Assembly: GCA_963666475.2 (NCBI GenBank)
Contig: CAXXJM010000001.1
Span: forward strand, 1,302,001 to 1,366,000
Reading direction: 5' to 3'
Length of the DNA stretch: 64,000 nt
From: JBFHIZ01 sp963666475
GTDB taxonomy: Bacteria > Bacillota > Clostridia > Lachnospirales > Lachnospiraceae
In this document: positions 47,707-56,504 of the stretch, one piece after another
Numbering within the stretch: position 1 is the first letter of the stretch
Layout of the letters: the number at the start of each line of letters is the position of its first letter
The notes under the pieces: generated by a model
The model's input: only the letters and a program-made list of their open reading frames with translations
What the model was told of the DNA's origin: nothing
Database searches by the model: none
Made by a program: the position numbers and the translations under genes

Positions 47707-50076
47707 TTATCGATTTTCATTAACGTAAATGAGTAATCTGCTTTGAATAATGTCTGCTACACTTGCAGCATCCTTTTGACCTTCAAAATATGCTGCTGTC
47801 TCTTCATTAATAATACTTAATATTTCATCATTATAACCATATAATGTACTTGTTGATTTATAAAGTGCTTCGAACTGATCCGCCATTTCCTGTGTTGGTG
47901 CGTATAGATATACGGTTTCATTTCCCATATATATCTGGTTCTTAGGCTGCTCAATTCTACCATCTTCTGCAATTTTCCAATCGTCTTCTGGAACATAATT
48001 GTAATCGTCTTCTCCAAAATAGGTCGGTGTCATTTGCTCTTTCATTTTCTCTTCAAATACATCTTTTCTAACTGGAACTCCCCAGCTATCCTCTGATGCT
48101 TCCTCTGACAACATGTAACGGATAAACTGCCATGCTCCTTCTTTATGTGAAGAGGATGCATTGATTCCAAGTGTAGTACCCATACCAGATATATATGTTC
48201 CATTTCCTTCCATACTTGGATATCCAATAACGGTTGGTGTCTCATTGAACTGACTTATGGTGTATTGATAGTCCGTTAAACTAGAAGCATAAAGTTGAAT
48301 TAAGATCAATCGATCCATCGCAATCTTTTCAGGAGTTGTTAAATATTCTTCATCCACATATCCATCGTCATAAATTGGTTCTTCGATTGCAATGTCACTT
48401 CTCATTAAAGGAATAATATCCGAACTTTCTTCATATTTATTTGCAAATTCCATTAAATATTTGAAGTCATCAGAATTAAAGCGGCATTCACCTGTCAGCC
48501 AATTGATATACGAGTTCAAATCATAACCTACCAACATATTTAACACACCTTGTTTCGAACCATATTCAAAAAATTCGGTTCCTTCAGGCAGTGTATTTGA
48601 CAACTCCATAAGGTCCTTTGCAGTCCACCCAGATGTATTTCCAACAAACTTCTCCTTTGCCATCAGGGAAACAATATTGACTGCTGAGGTTATGCCATAT
48701 AATTTACCATCTACAGAATACGCATCAAATACATTTTGGAAAAAATCATCTCTACGATATTCTTCATCTTGATCAATCCAAGGATAAAGATCCTCTAAGA
48801 TCCCTTTGTTTGCTAGTTTTGTAATACTTGAATCGTCGATCAAAATAATATCCGAAGCATTTCCGGTAACCATATCCATACGATATTGTGTTTGTGCTGC
48901 TTCATAATCAGTCAAATCATAATTTTCTACAACAATTCGATATTTATCATTTGATTTATTAAAATCAATAACCTTTTTCTTGAGATCATAATCTAAATAT
49001 AGTACTTTCAGTGAAATCAACTCTTTTACAGGCAATTCTGATGAATTGGTCTTTGTTAGAAAAACAAGTTCATGACTTACTTCATCTCCTGTCCAATCCT
49101 CTGAAAGAAGTAAAATTCTACCATCAGAAAGCACTGTATAATCCGATACGTAGCTTCCATTGACATCACTATTGATCCAATTTACGACTTCTGTAATAGA
49201 GTTATCTGCTATGGAGAACTCACTTAATCCCATATCCGTCTCAATCAAAAAATCTGCCTCAATACCACGTTTCATTCCCCCGTACGCGTAAATATTCGTT
49301 GGAAGAAGTTCCCCATCTACGAATGAATCACTGGTCGAATCATAAATTTTCAAAAGATTTCCACCATTATCATCATAAGTGCCATACACCAACTGGTCAT
49401 TTCTAGAGATTCCCATAAAACTTGGATAATCGCTCATTGTGATTGTTTTTAACAATTGTAAGCTTGTATCTAAAATCCAGATTTTAGAATCTGAGTTGGA
49501 TAAGTATAATTTCCCTTCTGAATCAACCATCATTACAGAAACGTACATATAGTCATCTTCTGTCTGCAATGTATCAGTAATATCTGTCTTAACGACCTCC
49601 CCTGTAACAGGGTCATACACATATACATAGAAGTATGACTGATATTCTTCCGTTGAATAATCGGATTCTTGCGAAAGCAATAATAGTCTTCCACTTTGGT
49701 CAACAATTCCTCTCACGGCATATTCTTGATCCGACATTTCTATAGGAAGTTCGTCTTTTGCTTTTGTATTGATGTTATAGTGAAAAAAATTGCTTACTGA
49801 CGTTTTTGTATCGTCATCATAATAGCTTTCTGAGTAATAAAATCCTGTTTCATCAAAAATTTCTAATCCCCAATAATTCCCCGTTTCATTTTCTATATTT
49901 TCATAACTAGCAACATAGGTATATTCTGGAAGACTCGCAGCATGATCATCTTCTTCTGAATCTCCATTTATTCCTTGCTCAGAACCACATCCTGAAAGCA
50001 CCGAAACCATCATTGTTAATACCAACAATAAGGATACGAACCTCGCGTGTCCTAAGCTCCATAATTTATTTTTCAT
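47707..50076 (-). CDS. Lipoprotein: propeller-like region plus solute-binding domain (copy 2)
   Basis: 789 residues, same architecture as its downstream neighbour: lipobox VLSGC (Cys near 30), blade-like repeats to about 345 (GKLYLSNSDSKIWILD, LVYGTYDDNGGNLLKIYD), then a solute-binding fold (YRIVVENYDLTDYEAAQ, ASDIILIDDSSITKL, LYGITSAVNIVSLMAKEK, GTYISGMGTTLGINASS, KEGAWQFIRYML). First gene of the operon, GAGG site, strong promoter with operator-like repeats 70 bp upstream. Divergence between the copies is too large for a recent duplication. Confidence 0.85.
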   Translation of the reverse strand: MKNKLWSLGHARFVSLLLVLTMMVSVLSGCGSEQGINGDSEEDDHAASLPEYTYVASYENIENETGNYWGLEIFDETGFYYSESYYDDDTKTSVSNFFHYNINTKAKDELPIEMSDQEYAVRGIVDQSGRLLLLSQESDYSTEEYQSYFYVYVYDPVTGEVVKTDITDTLQTEDDYMYVSVMMVDSEGKLYLSNSDSKIWILDTSLQLLKTITMSDYPSFMGISRNDQLVYGTYDDNGGNLLKIYDSTSDSFVDGELLPTNIYAYGGMKRGIEADFLIETDMGLSEFSIADNSITEVVNWINSDVNGSYVSDYTVLSDGRILLLSEDWTGDEVSHELVFLTKTNSSELPVKELISLKVLYLDYDLKKKVIDFNKSNDKYRIVVENYDLTDYEAAQTQYRMDMVTGNASDIILIDDSSITKLANKGILEDLYPWIDQDEEYRRDDFFQNVFDAYSVDGKLYGITSAVNIVSLMAKEKFVGNTSGWTAKDLMELSNTLPEGTEFFEYGSKQGVLNMLVGYDLNSYINWLTGECRFNSDDFKYLMEFANKYEESSDIIPLMRSDIAIEEPIYDDGYVDEEYLTTPEKIAMDRLILIQLYASSLTDYQYTISQFNETPTVIGYPSMEGNGTYISGMGTTLGINASSSHKEGAWQFIRYMLSEEASEDSWGVPVRKDVFEEKMKEQMTPTYFGEDDYNYVPEDDWKIAEDGRIEQPKNQIYMGNETVYLYAPTQEMADQFEALYKSTSTLYGYNDEILSIINEETAAYFEGQKDAASVADIIQSRLLIYVNENR

Positions 50077-50119
50077 TTCTCTTCCTCACTTTACATATTG
50101 ATCTAATACTTTTGTCCTA

Positions 50120-50142
50120 CTGTATTATAACAAGTAATACAG
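50120..50142 (-). promoter_or_regulatory. Operator-like palindrome at the start point of the propeller-lipoprotein operon
   Basis: CTGTATTA (50120-50127), seven bases, TAATACAG (50135-50142): perfect 8-bp arms overlapping the expected transcription start. The spacing recalls GntR/YtrA-type sites (inference). Confidence 0.6.
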
Positions 50143-50172
50143 TTAGTATAACACCCTTACTCTAACTGTCAA
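50139..50172 (-). promoter_or_regulatory. Promoter of the propeller-lipoprotein operon with a second inverted repeat
   Basis: TTGACA (50167-50172), 16 bp, TATACT (50145-50150) on the minus strand. ACAGTTAG (50139-50146) and CTAACTGT (50162-50169) form a perfect 8-bp inverted repeat whose arms overlap the two promoter boxes. Confidence 0.7.
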
Positions 50173-50214
50173 GATAAATCCACACGAATTTTCACTTTTT
50201 TTACTTAACAATAT

Positions 50215-50279
50215 ATATACGTACAAAAAGAAAAAAATTGATGTAAAATTCATCAATTTTTTTCTTTTTGTACGTATAT
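50215..50279. terminator. Very long inverted repeat terminator (29-bp arms)
   Basis: Perfect 29-bp arms (50215-50243 and 50251-50279), loop of seven; the arm contains ACAAAAAGAAAAAAATTGAT. The right arm encodes the last residues of the EamA protein. It should end transcription of that gene and perhaps act in both directions. Confidence 0.75.
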
Positions 50280-51134
50280 GCTTTTTTTCTTATGATACTG
50301 AAACATCAAAAATGCCATAGATATAATAATCACATAGCCAATAAAACTATATCCATCTGGAATCTGTCCAAAAACTAGAAATCCAAGAATTGTAGCAAAA
50401 ATAATCTGCGAATAGTCATAAACCGATATTTCTTTTGCAGGGGCATAAATATATGCATGTGTAATACCTAGCTGCCCACCTAAAGCGGCTAACCCAGCAA
50501 AAACTAAATATATGATCTGCTTTAACGTCATCGGCTCAAAAACAAATACGGTTGCAATCAGTGACATAACGGATGAAAATGCCGAAAAATAAAAAACAAT
50601 TGAGAAGCCGCTTTGTCCCATATTTCCTAATTTTCTTACCATTGTGTACGCAAATCCAGCGCATATCCCTCCTGCCAGACCAATCAGCGACGGCATAAGC
50701 TCCGCATTCTGAAACGACGGTTTAATAATAAAAAGGCTTCCTGTAAATGCAAACATTAACGCCATAATCTGCACCGGCCTTAGTTTTTCTTTTAAAAAGA
50801 AAAATGAAAATATCACTGCAAAAAAAGGAGATAATTTATTTAACATATTTGCATCTGCTAAATACAAATGTCCAATTGCATAAAAATTTGTAAAAATACC
50901 TACAGTTCCTACGACTGATCGTAAAAACAAATATTTTCGATTTTCTTTCGGTATCTCAAAAGATTCCTTTTTTCTTTTCATTATAATGAATGCAAATATT
51001 GCCGCAATAAAATTTCGAAAAAAACTCTTTTGGACTGCCGGCAAATCACCAGCAAGACCAATAAACATGGTGAGCAACGAAAAACAAAACGCTGCGAAAA
51101 CAATATACATAATTCCTTTGTAAAGATTTTTCAT
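50253..51134 (-). CDS. EamA/DMT family transporter
   Basis: 293 residues, ten predicted helices in two EamA repeats (about 5-135 and 145-280); landmarks AFCFSLLTMFIGL, LYLADANMLNKLSPFFAVIFSFFFLKEK and the matching EISVYDYSQIIFATILGFLVFGQ in the second half. Exports or imports a small metabolite; substrate not predictable. GGAG site. Its 3' end is part of the 29-bp inverted repeat. Confidence 0.9.
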   Translation of the reverse strand: MKNLYKGIMYIVFAAFCFSLLTMFIGLAGDLPAVQKSFFRNFIAAIFAFIIMKRKKESFEIPKENRKYLFLRSVVGTVGIFTNFYAIGHLYLADANMLNKLSPFFAVIFSFFFLKEKLRPVQIMALMFAFTGSLFIIKPSFQNAELMPSLIGLAGGICAGFAYTMVRKLGNMGQSGFSIVFYFSAFSSVMSLIATVFVFEPMTLKQIIYLVFAGLAALGGQLGITHAYIYAPAKEISVYDYSQIIFATILGFLVFGQIPDGYSFIGYVIIISMAFLMFQYHKKKSIYVQKEKN

Positions 51135-51294
51135 ATAAACTCCGTTTCACTACATAAAATGTCAATTTACTAGCTATCATACCATAGGTACTGACGAAAG
51201 TCACTTGAGGAATGACCGTTCTCAATATTCAGTTCACTTTTTGAATGTTACAATAAATTATCAACAAAAAACATACGTACGAAAGGTAAAACAC

Positions 51295-52410
51295 ATGAAC
51301 CATACTGTACGAATTTATTTATTTCTTCTATTCACAATTTCTCTGATGCTTTCCGGATGCAGTAACCAGACAAGGATGGGTACGAAACTTACTAGCCCGC
51401 CAGAAAATTCCATCATCGTGTTAAGCGAACAAGTAACGAATCAGCCATCGAGTGATTCCGATGAAATTCAGACGAAAATCATAAATGAACGAACGACCAC
51501 TATCAACTTATCCGGTTCTTATCCTCCTCTTTTGGACACTTCTTTTATGGCAGACAATATGGGCTTTTATACAACCTCTGTCCGTACTTTTGTAGAAGAC
51601 TTGGAAATGGACCTTCCCTATCAAGAAGGAAAAGCATATCTATATATCGAAGGGACGGTTTACAATTACGGTGAAAGCGATCGCTCATTATATGAAGCCT
51701 TTTGCTTAACTCCACTTGATGCAAATGGAACACAAATCGGAAACGCCAGTTCATGGATACAAACAAAAGGAATTTATGAAACCATTCCAGCAGAAGGAGA
51801 AATTGAATACTGCGACCTCTTCATATTCGACTCTTCTTCTGAAAGTCTCACCTTTATTTTTACACCCAAACAAATCGACCTGGACCCCTTTATTTTTTGT
51901 ATAGATACTTCATTTGTGAATTCTGAAGTCCACAATTCCTCCGATATCACCTCACAAAAAGCAGATATAATTTTGCAAGAAGTCTGCAAGAACATCCTTA
52001 CTGCTCTATGTAATCATAACTATGAAGACATTGCTCAATATTCATCCTACACGTTTTTATGCCCAAATCCCGAAATTCCTTTATCCGACTGCATCTATCT
52101 AGAAAGCTATAATTGGATTGATTTAAATGAATATGAGGAGATATACCACTGGGGAAATGATATCTATGGCAACTCCATCGATTTAAGTTGCGAAGAGTAT
52201 CTAACCAATTATGTTCAGGCAAACAATTTTTTAAATAGCGAACCTGAAATTGTAAACGAACGAATACCATTTTATGAGGAAACTCTTCCAGATTACTATG
52301 CAACACATTACGCAAGGTACCAAAATGATAAAGGAAGTTTGTACTTCGTTTTTGAAGAAACCTACTTACATGAGTTTACACTATCTGGAATCCTTACTGA
52401 ATTTGAATAG
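51295..52410 (+). CDS. Secreted lipoprotein of unknown function
   Basis: 371 residues from the ATG at 51295 (GAAAGG upstream; the longer frame from 51205 is less likely). Lipoprotein signal with lipobox LMLSGC, Cys 22. A Ser/Pro/Thr-rich linker follows, then a beta-rich domain (FVEDLEMDLPYQEGKAYLYIEGTVYNYGESDRSLYEA...) like extracellular FxLYD/DUF4352-type domains, and a C-terminal helical part. Family not recognised. Single gene, convergent with DUF5692. Confidence 0.8.
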   Translation: MNHTVRIYLFLLFTISLMLSGCSNQTRMGTKLTSPPENSIIVLSEQVTNQPSSDSDEIQTKIINERTTTINLSGSYPPLLDTSFMADNMGFYTTSVRTFVEDLEMDLPYQEGKAYLYIEGTVYNYGESDRSLYEAFCLTPLDANGTQIGNASSWIQTKGIYETIPAEGEIEYCDLFIFDSSSESLTFIFTPKQIDLDPFIFCIDTSFVNSEVHNSSDITSQKADIILQEVCKNILTALCNHNYEDIAQYSSYTFLCPNPEIPLSDCIYLESYNWIDLNEYEEIYHWGNDIYGNSIDLSCEEYLTNYVQANNFLNSEPEIVNERIPFYEETLPDYYATHYARYQNDKGSLYFVFEETYLHEFTLSGILTEFE

Positions 52411-52411
52411 T

Positions 52412-52446
52412 AAAATAACCCAGTGCGATCTGCACTGGGTTATTTC
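52412..52446. terminator. Bidirectional terminator
   Basis: Stem AAATAACCCAGTGC with GCACTGGGTTATTT, five-base loop, A/T tracts on both sides; between the lipoprotein gene and the DUF5692 gene. Confidence 0.9.
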
Positions 52447-52447
52447 A

Positions 52448-53428
52448 TTATTCTGCAAGAGCTTTGATTTGTTTATACTCTTTTAAGTCTGTATATAATT
52501 CTGCAAGATATGGATTTCTCTTTGTTTTTAACACCTTGTAAATCATATAAATGATTACAAAAACATTGGATAGTAATGCCAAAAAGCTAAAGATAAACAA
52601 TGGTTCTTTCGCATATGTCGATGATACCATAAAACTTCCCTGATCTTGGAACAATGGAAATGTTTGAGCGAACATACACCACAAAGCCAAAGTCTGTGCA
52701 CGATGCTGTAGCCATGCACCTTTACCAACAGTAAATGCTGCAACAGTAGGTGCGAGCAAGAGTGCAAATCCACAATACCATGAATGTCCTGGTAGACAGT
52801 TATAGGTATAAGCGAAGTTCCACAAATCATAAGCTACAATCCAGAACCACAACATATCAGGCCAAAGCATATCTCGGCTCGTATCTTTTTTGGTTTTCTT
52901 ACGGATTACAATTCCCAGCCATCCAGTGATCGCTATAATATTTAATATCCCTGCTGCGGCATTCATAAAATTCCATGATCCTCCGAGCACATACATTGCT
53001 TCATCTGCAAGGACTCCACCTTCTTTATATTGAATCCCAACCTGAATGTCACGCGCAACAGCTTCTAAAATGTTGACAGCTAGAATCAGAGGAGGAAAAC
53101 ATAAAGCGATTTTATTATCGGATAGTCTCCACTCTTTTCCAGTCTTTTTGTTCACTCCATGCAAATGACGAATCAGCCAAAAACCAATACATCCAGCAGT
53201 AGATGAATAAACCTTTGCTAAATGGAACCAGTCTGTATATGTTGAATCTTTTAACACGGTAAACCATAGTATGGATAACACAGTTGGTAAGACCATGAAA
53301 AAAAAGATACCAAACACCTTAAATCTTCTAGCCATTTCGTTCATTCCGAACAGTAATGCAAATACCAGGATCCAGACAGCCCATACCATGACTGCTGTTG
53401 CCCCACTCTCATAATTAAATGTAAACAT
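52448..53428 (-). CDS. DUF5692 polytopic membrane protein
   Basis: 326 residues, about eight or nine transmembrane helices. Hydrophobic cores alternate with conserved-looking polar loops: RHLHGVNKKTGKEWRLSDNK, LGGSWNFMNAAAGI, DLWNFAYTYNCLPGHSWYCG and HRAQTLALWCMF. These His, Cys and Asn residues near membrane ends could bind a metal or cofactor (inference). AGGAG site. Last gene of the hypB operon, 14 bp after hypA, so a role tied to nickel or to the flavoprotein is plausible but unproven. Confidence 0.75.
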   Translation of the reverse strand: MFTFNYESGATAVMVWAVWILVFALLFGMNEMARRFKVFGIFFFMVLPTVLSILWFTVLKDSTYTDWFHLAKVYSSTAGCIGFWLIRHLHGVNKKTGKEWRLSDNKIALCFPPLILAVNILEAVARDIQVGIQYKEGGVLADEAMYVLGGSWNFMNAAAGILNIIAITGWLGIVIRKKTKKDTSRDMLWPDMLWFWIVAYDLWNFAYTYNCLPGHSWYCGFALLLAPTVAAFTVGKGAWLQHRAQTLALWCMFAQTFPLFQDQGSFMVSSTYAKEPLFIFSFLALLSNVFVIIYMIYKVLKTKRNPYLAELYTDLKEYKQIKALAE

Positions 53429-53442
53429 TTCTTCTTCTCCTT

Positions 53443-53796
53443 TTATTCGTTTTCTTTTATAATGATCTCCTTAATCATAAATTCTTTACCACTAAGAAGT
53501 AAAAAACGGTCACTTTGGCATGTGGGACATTTCCCATGATTCGATAGCAAATGAAAGATCGTATCACAGTCCTTACATTTTCCGTTTCCTGGAATCACTT
53601 CAACTTCCAGTCTTGAATCTGCAAGGATCGTTCCTTCCACCGCAGCTGGATATAACTCCATCATATACTTTGGTATCATGGATGAAAGTTCTCCAATCTG
53701 CAAGGTAAGAACGGCAATTGGTTCTTCTAGCTGTTCTTCTTTTGCGAACTGTTCAATTTGTTTAACTACCTCTATGATCACTCCTAATTCGTGCAT
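53443..53796 (-). CDS. hypA: Nickel metallochaperone HypA
   Basis: 117 residues. Nickel-binding N-terminus MHEL, and the zinc-site CxxC pair (CKDCDTIF and CPTCQSD, about residues 73-93) are intact; KEFMIKEIIIKE is the usual C-terminus. HypA passes nickel, with HypB, to [NiFe] hydrogenase or other nickel enzymes. Here it lies between the flavoprotein gene and the DUF5692 gene; no hydrogenase gene is in the window. Confidence 0.95.
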   Translation of the reverse strand: MHELGVIIEVVKQIEQFAKEEQLEEPIAVLTLQIGELSSMIPKYMMELYPAAVEGTILADSRLEVEVIPGNGKCKDCDTIFHLLSNHGKCPTCQSDRFLLLSGKEFMIKEIIIKENE

Positions 53797-53840
53797 CTCA
53801 ATAACCTTAGCCTTTCACAAAGCATCTTGATCGATTTATT

Positions 53841-56504
53841 TTATTTAACAAACAAATCTTTTGCTTTTCGAACTGCAATCTTTCCTTTACGTTTCAATAC
53901 TTGTTTTACGACTACTGGTTTCAGGTCTTCGTATGCAACACCTTCTCCATTATATACCCTCTTCAAAGAAATTGCATCAAATTTACATCTTGTTGTACAA
54001 GCTCCGCAACCAACACACATCCATTCGTCTACCACAGTAGCTCCACATCCCAGACAACGTTTCGTTTCATTTTGTACCTGTTCTTCTGTAAATGTCATAC
54101 GGATATCTTTAAACGGTTCTGATTTTTTCTCATGTTTCGCAGATTGTCTTGGGGTTCTATCATATCCATCCAAGTCGAGCTCTGATTTATCTAGCGCGTG
54201 GAATTTGCGTAAACTTCTACCATATACTAAATCCTGTCCCGGCTGAACAAAACGATGTATTGAAATTGCTGCTTGCTTTCCTGCTGCAATTGCGTCAACA
54301 GCAAATCTTGGTCCTGTATATGCATCTCCTCCAACAAACACATCTTTTTGTGCAGTCTGATATGTTAATGGGTCTGCCTGTAGTGTACCATTTCGATTTG
54401 TTTCACACGTTGTTCCTTCTAATAATCCTCCCCATTCAATGGTCTGTCCAATTGAAAGAATCACATTACTTGCCGGAACAATTACGGTATCTGCTTCGTC
54501 ATATACTGGGCTAAATCTACCATTTTCATCAAATACAGACACACACTTTTTAAATTCTACCCCAGTTACCTGACCATTTTCAGTCAAGATTCTCTTTGGT
54601 CCCCAAGAATTCATAATTTCAATATTCTCTTCTAAAGCTTCTTCGATTTCTTCCTCTAAAGCAGGCATTTGTTCTCTAGCTTCTAAACAGAACATCTGTA
54701 CATGATCATCACTAACACGGATTGCATTTCTAGCAACGTCAATGGCCACATTTCCACCACCAATTACGATTGTTGGTCCACTCAATTTTACATCTTCACC
54801 TAAATTTACGCTTCTTACGAAATCAACTCCTAAACGAACACCTGTCGCTTCTTCTCCTTCAACCCCGATACCACGTCCACCTTGTGCACCAATAGCAAGA
54901 TAAAATGCCTGATATCCTTCTTCGCGAAGTGTATCAAGTGTGAGGTCTTTTCCAACTTCAATTCCTGTCTTAAACTCTACTCCTAATTCCCTCAACACTT
55001 CAATTTCTGCATTCACTACATCTTTTTCCAATCGGAAAGAAGGAATTCCTAAAGTCAACATTCCACCAAGTGCTTTTTGTTTTTCAAATACTGTTACCTG
55101 GTATCCATCAATTGCCAAAAAGAAAGCACAGGAAAGGCCTGCAGGACCACCACCAATAACTGCTATTTTTTTGCCATATTCATGGCGTTTTTTTGGAACA
55201 TATCTTGTCTCTGACTGTAGATCTTGCTCTGCAATAAATTTTTTGATTTCGTCAATTGCAACTGGATTATCGATATCACCTCTAGTACACTCCGATTCAC
55301 ATTTACGAGGACAGATACGTCCACAAATTGCTGGAAACGGATTTTCATGTTTGATTAATTCTAGAGCCTCACGATATCTTCCTTGTGAAGCAAGTTTAAT
55401 ATAACCTTGCACAGCGATATGTGCTGGACATTCTGTTTTACAAGGGCTGGTTCCATCCTCTGTAACATCTTTTCGATTGGAACGAAAATCTGGGTTCCAA
55501 CGTTCTGGTCCCCACTCCATATCACGTGGTGTCTCTGCTTTTTTCTTTTTGTCATCTTTTGGCGCACATAGCTTTTGTCCCAGTGTCAGGGCATTGGTTG
55601 GACAAACTTCTACACATTCTCCACAAGCGACGCATTTCTCTGGATCCACTTGTGAACAATAATTGGAACGGACCATATCTACGTTTTTGAACATTTCTGC
55701 AGTTCTAAGCGAAAGACAGGAACAACCACAACAATTACAGATTGCATGTGTCTTTCCCGAACCATCCAGGTTTGGAATCTGATGCATCAGACCATTTTCT
55801 TCCGCTCTTTTAATGATGTCAAAAGCTTCTTCTCTTGTAATCTCGCGGCCTCTACCAGTGCGAATATAATATTCGGCAGCATGACCCATTTGAATACACA
55901 TATCTTCTTTCAAATGTCCGCAGCCTTCTCCCATTGCCTCTCTTGCTGTTCGACAAGCACAATCTGAGACAGAAAATTTATCATTATCATTTAGATATTT
56001 TGAAACTTCTTCATAGGATACTTTTTTTGTTTCTCCGTCAATAGCCATTTCAATTGGAATAACACGCATCAATCCAACACCAACTGGAAATGCGCCGGTA
56101 GACTTTGGTCCTCTTACTCTTCCATAAGCTTCGAACGCCGCAGGAATTTGAGGATATTTTTCTACGTTTTCCTTATTGTTTACCATCATTTCCATGATTC
56201 CAGGAATCCAAGTTTCAAACCAAAAGGTATCTACCCCATTTATTTCATTGACAAAACACACCCCAACTTCTGCTAACTTTAAAAGAAGTTCTGTCGTCTT
56301 TTCCAAACTCTTCCCACACTTTGGTGCGAGTTCTGCTGCTGTCGCTTTTTGTCTGATTTCCATGCACAGAACAACTTCTGCCATTTCCGTCGTAACTACT
56401 GGTTCTAAAATCAAATATTCTGGATCTTCATAGGTAATTCCATCTTTTGAATCAATTTTTTTTCTACTAATATGATTTGCCAACTCTAATACTTTACGAT
56501 TCAT
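53841..56504 (-). CDS. Multidomain Fe-S flavoprotein (GltD-like oxidoreductase)
   Basis: About 887 residues from the ATG at 56504, which overlaps the hypB stop and has GGAG six bases upstream. Numbering from the longer frame, the order is: a helical winged-helix-like segment (about 40-95), a Cys-rich module (CACR near 186, then GEGCGHLKEDMC, CNCCGCSC near 260), a ferredoxin cluster (CVACGECVEVCP near 295), a GltD N-terminal Fe-S domain (CPAHIAVQGY near 363 to CPRKCESEC near 410), FAD-binding (VIGGGPAGLSC near 453), NAD(P)-binding (VIGGGNVAIDVARNAIR near 584) and a second ferredoxin cluster (CLGCG and CVGCGACTTRC near 821-844). Electron transfer between NAD(P)H and a low-potential acceptor is inferred. 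Substrate unknown. Confidence 0.88.
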   Translation of the reverse strand: MNRKVLELANHISRKKIDSKDGITYEDPEYLILEPVVTTEMAEVVLCMEIRQKATAAELAPKCGKSLEKTTELLLKLAEVGVCFVNEINGVDTFWFETWIPGIMEMMVNNKENVEKYPQIPAAFEAYGRVRGPKSTGAFPVGVGLMRVIPIEMAIDGETKKVSYEEVSKYLNDNDKFSVSDCACRTAREAMGEGCGHLKEDMCIQMGHAAEYYIRTGRGREITREEAFDIIKRAEENGLMHQIPNLDGSGKTHAICNCCGCSCLSLRTAEMFKNVDMVRSNYCSQVDPEKCVACGECVEVCPTNALTLGQKLCAPKDDKKKKAETPRDMEWGPERWNPDFRSNRKDVTEDGTSPCKTECPAHIAVQGYIKLASQGRYREALELIKHENPFPAICGRICPRKCESECTRGDIDNPVAIDEIKKFIAEQDLQSETRYVPKKRHEYGKKIAVIGGGPAGLSCAFFLAIDGYQVTVFEKQKALGGMLTLGIPSFRLEKDVVNAEIEVLRELGVEFKTGIEVGKDLTLDTLREEGYQAFYLAIGAQGGRGIGVEGEEATGVRLGVDFVRSVNLGEDVKLSGPTIVIGGGNVAIDVARNAIRVSDDHVQMFCLEAREQMPALEEEIEEALEENIEIMNSWGPKRILTENGQVTGVEFKKCVSVFDENGRFSPVYDEADTVIVPASNVILSIGQTIEWGGLLEGTTCETNRNGTLQADPLTYQTAQKDVFVGGDAYTGPRFAVDAIAAGKQAAISIHRFVQPGQDLVYGRSLRKFHALDKSELDLDGYDRTPRQSAKHEKKSEPFKDIRMTFTEEQVQNETKRCLGCGATVVDEWMCVGCGACTTRCKFDAISLKRVYNGEGVAYEDLKPVVVKQVLKRKGKIAVRKAKDLFVK

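Noticed and set aside
54940..55404. 154-codon frame opposite the flavoprotein gene
   Set aside because: Antisense shadow of a conserved gene.
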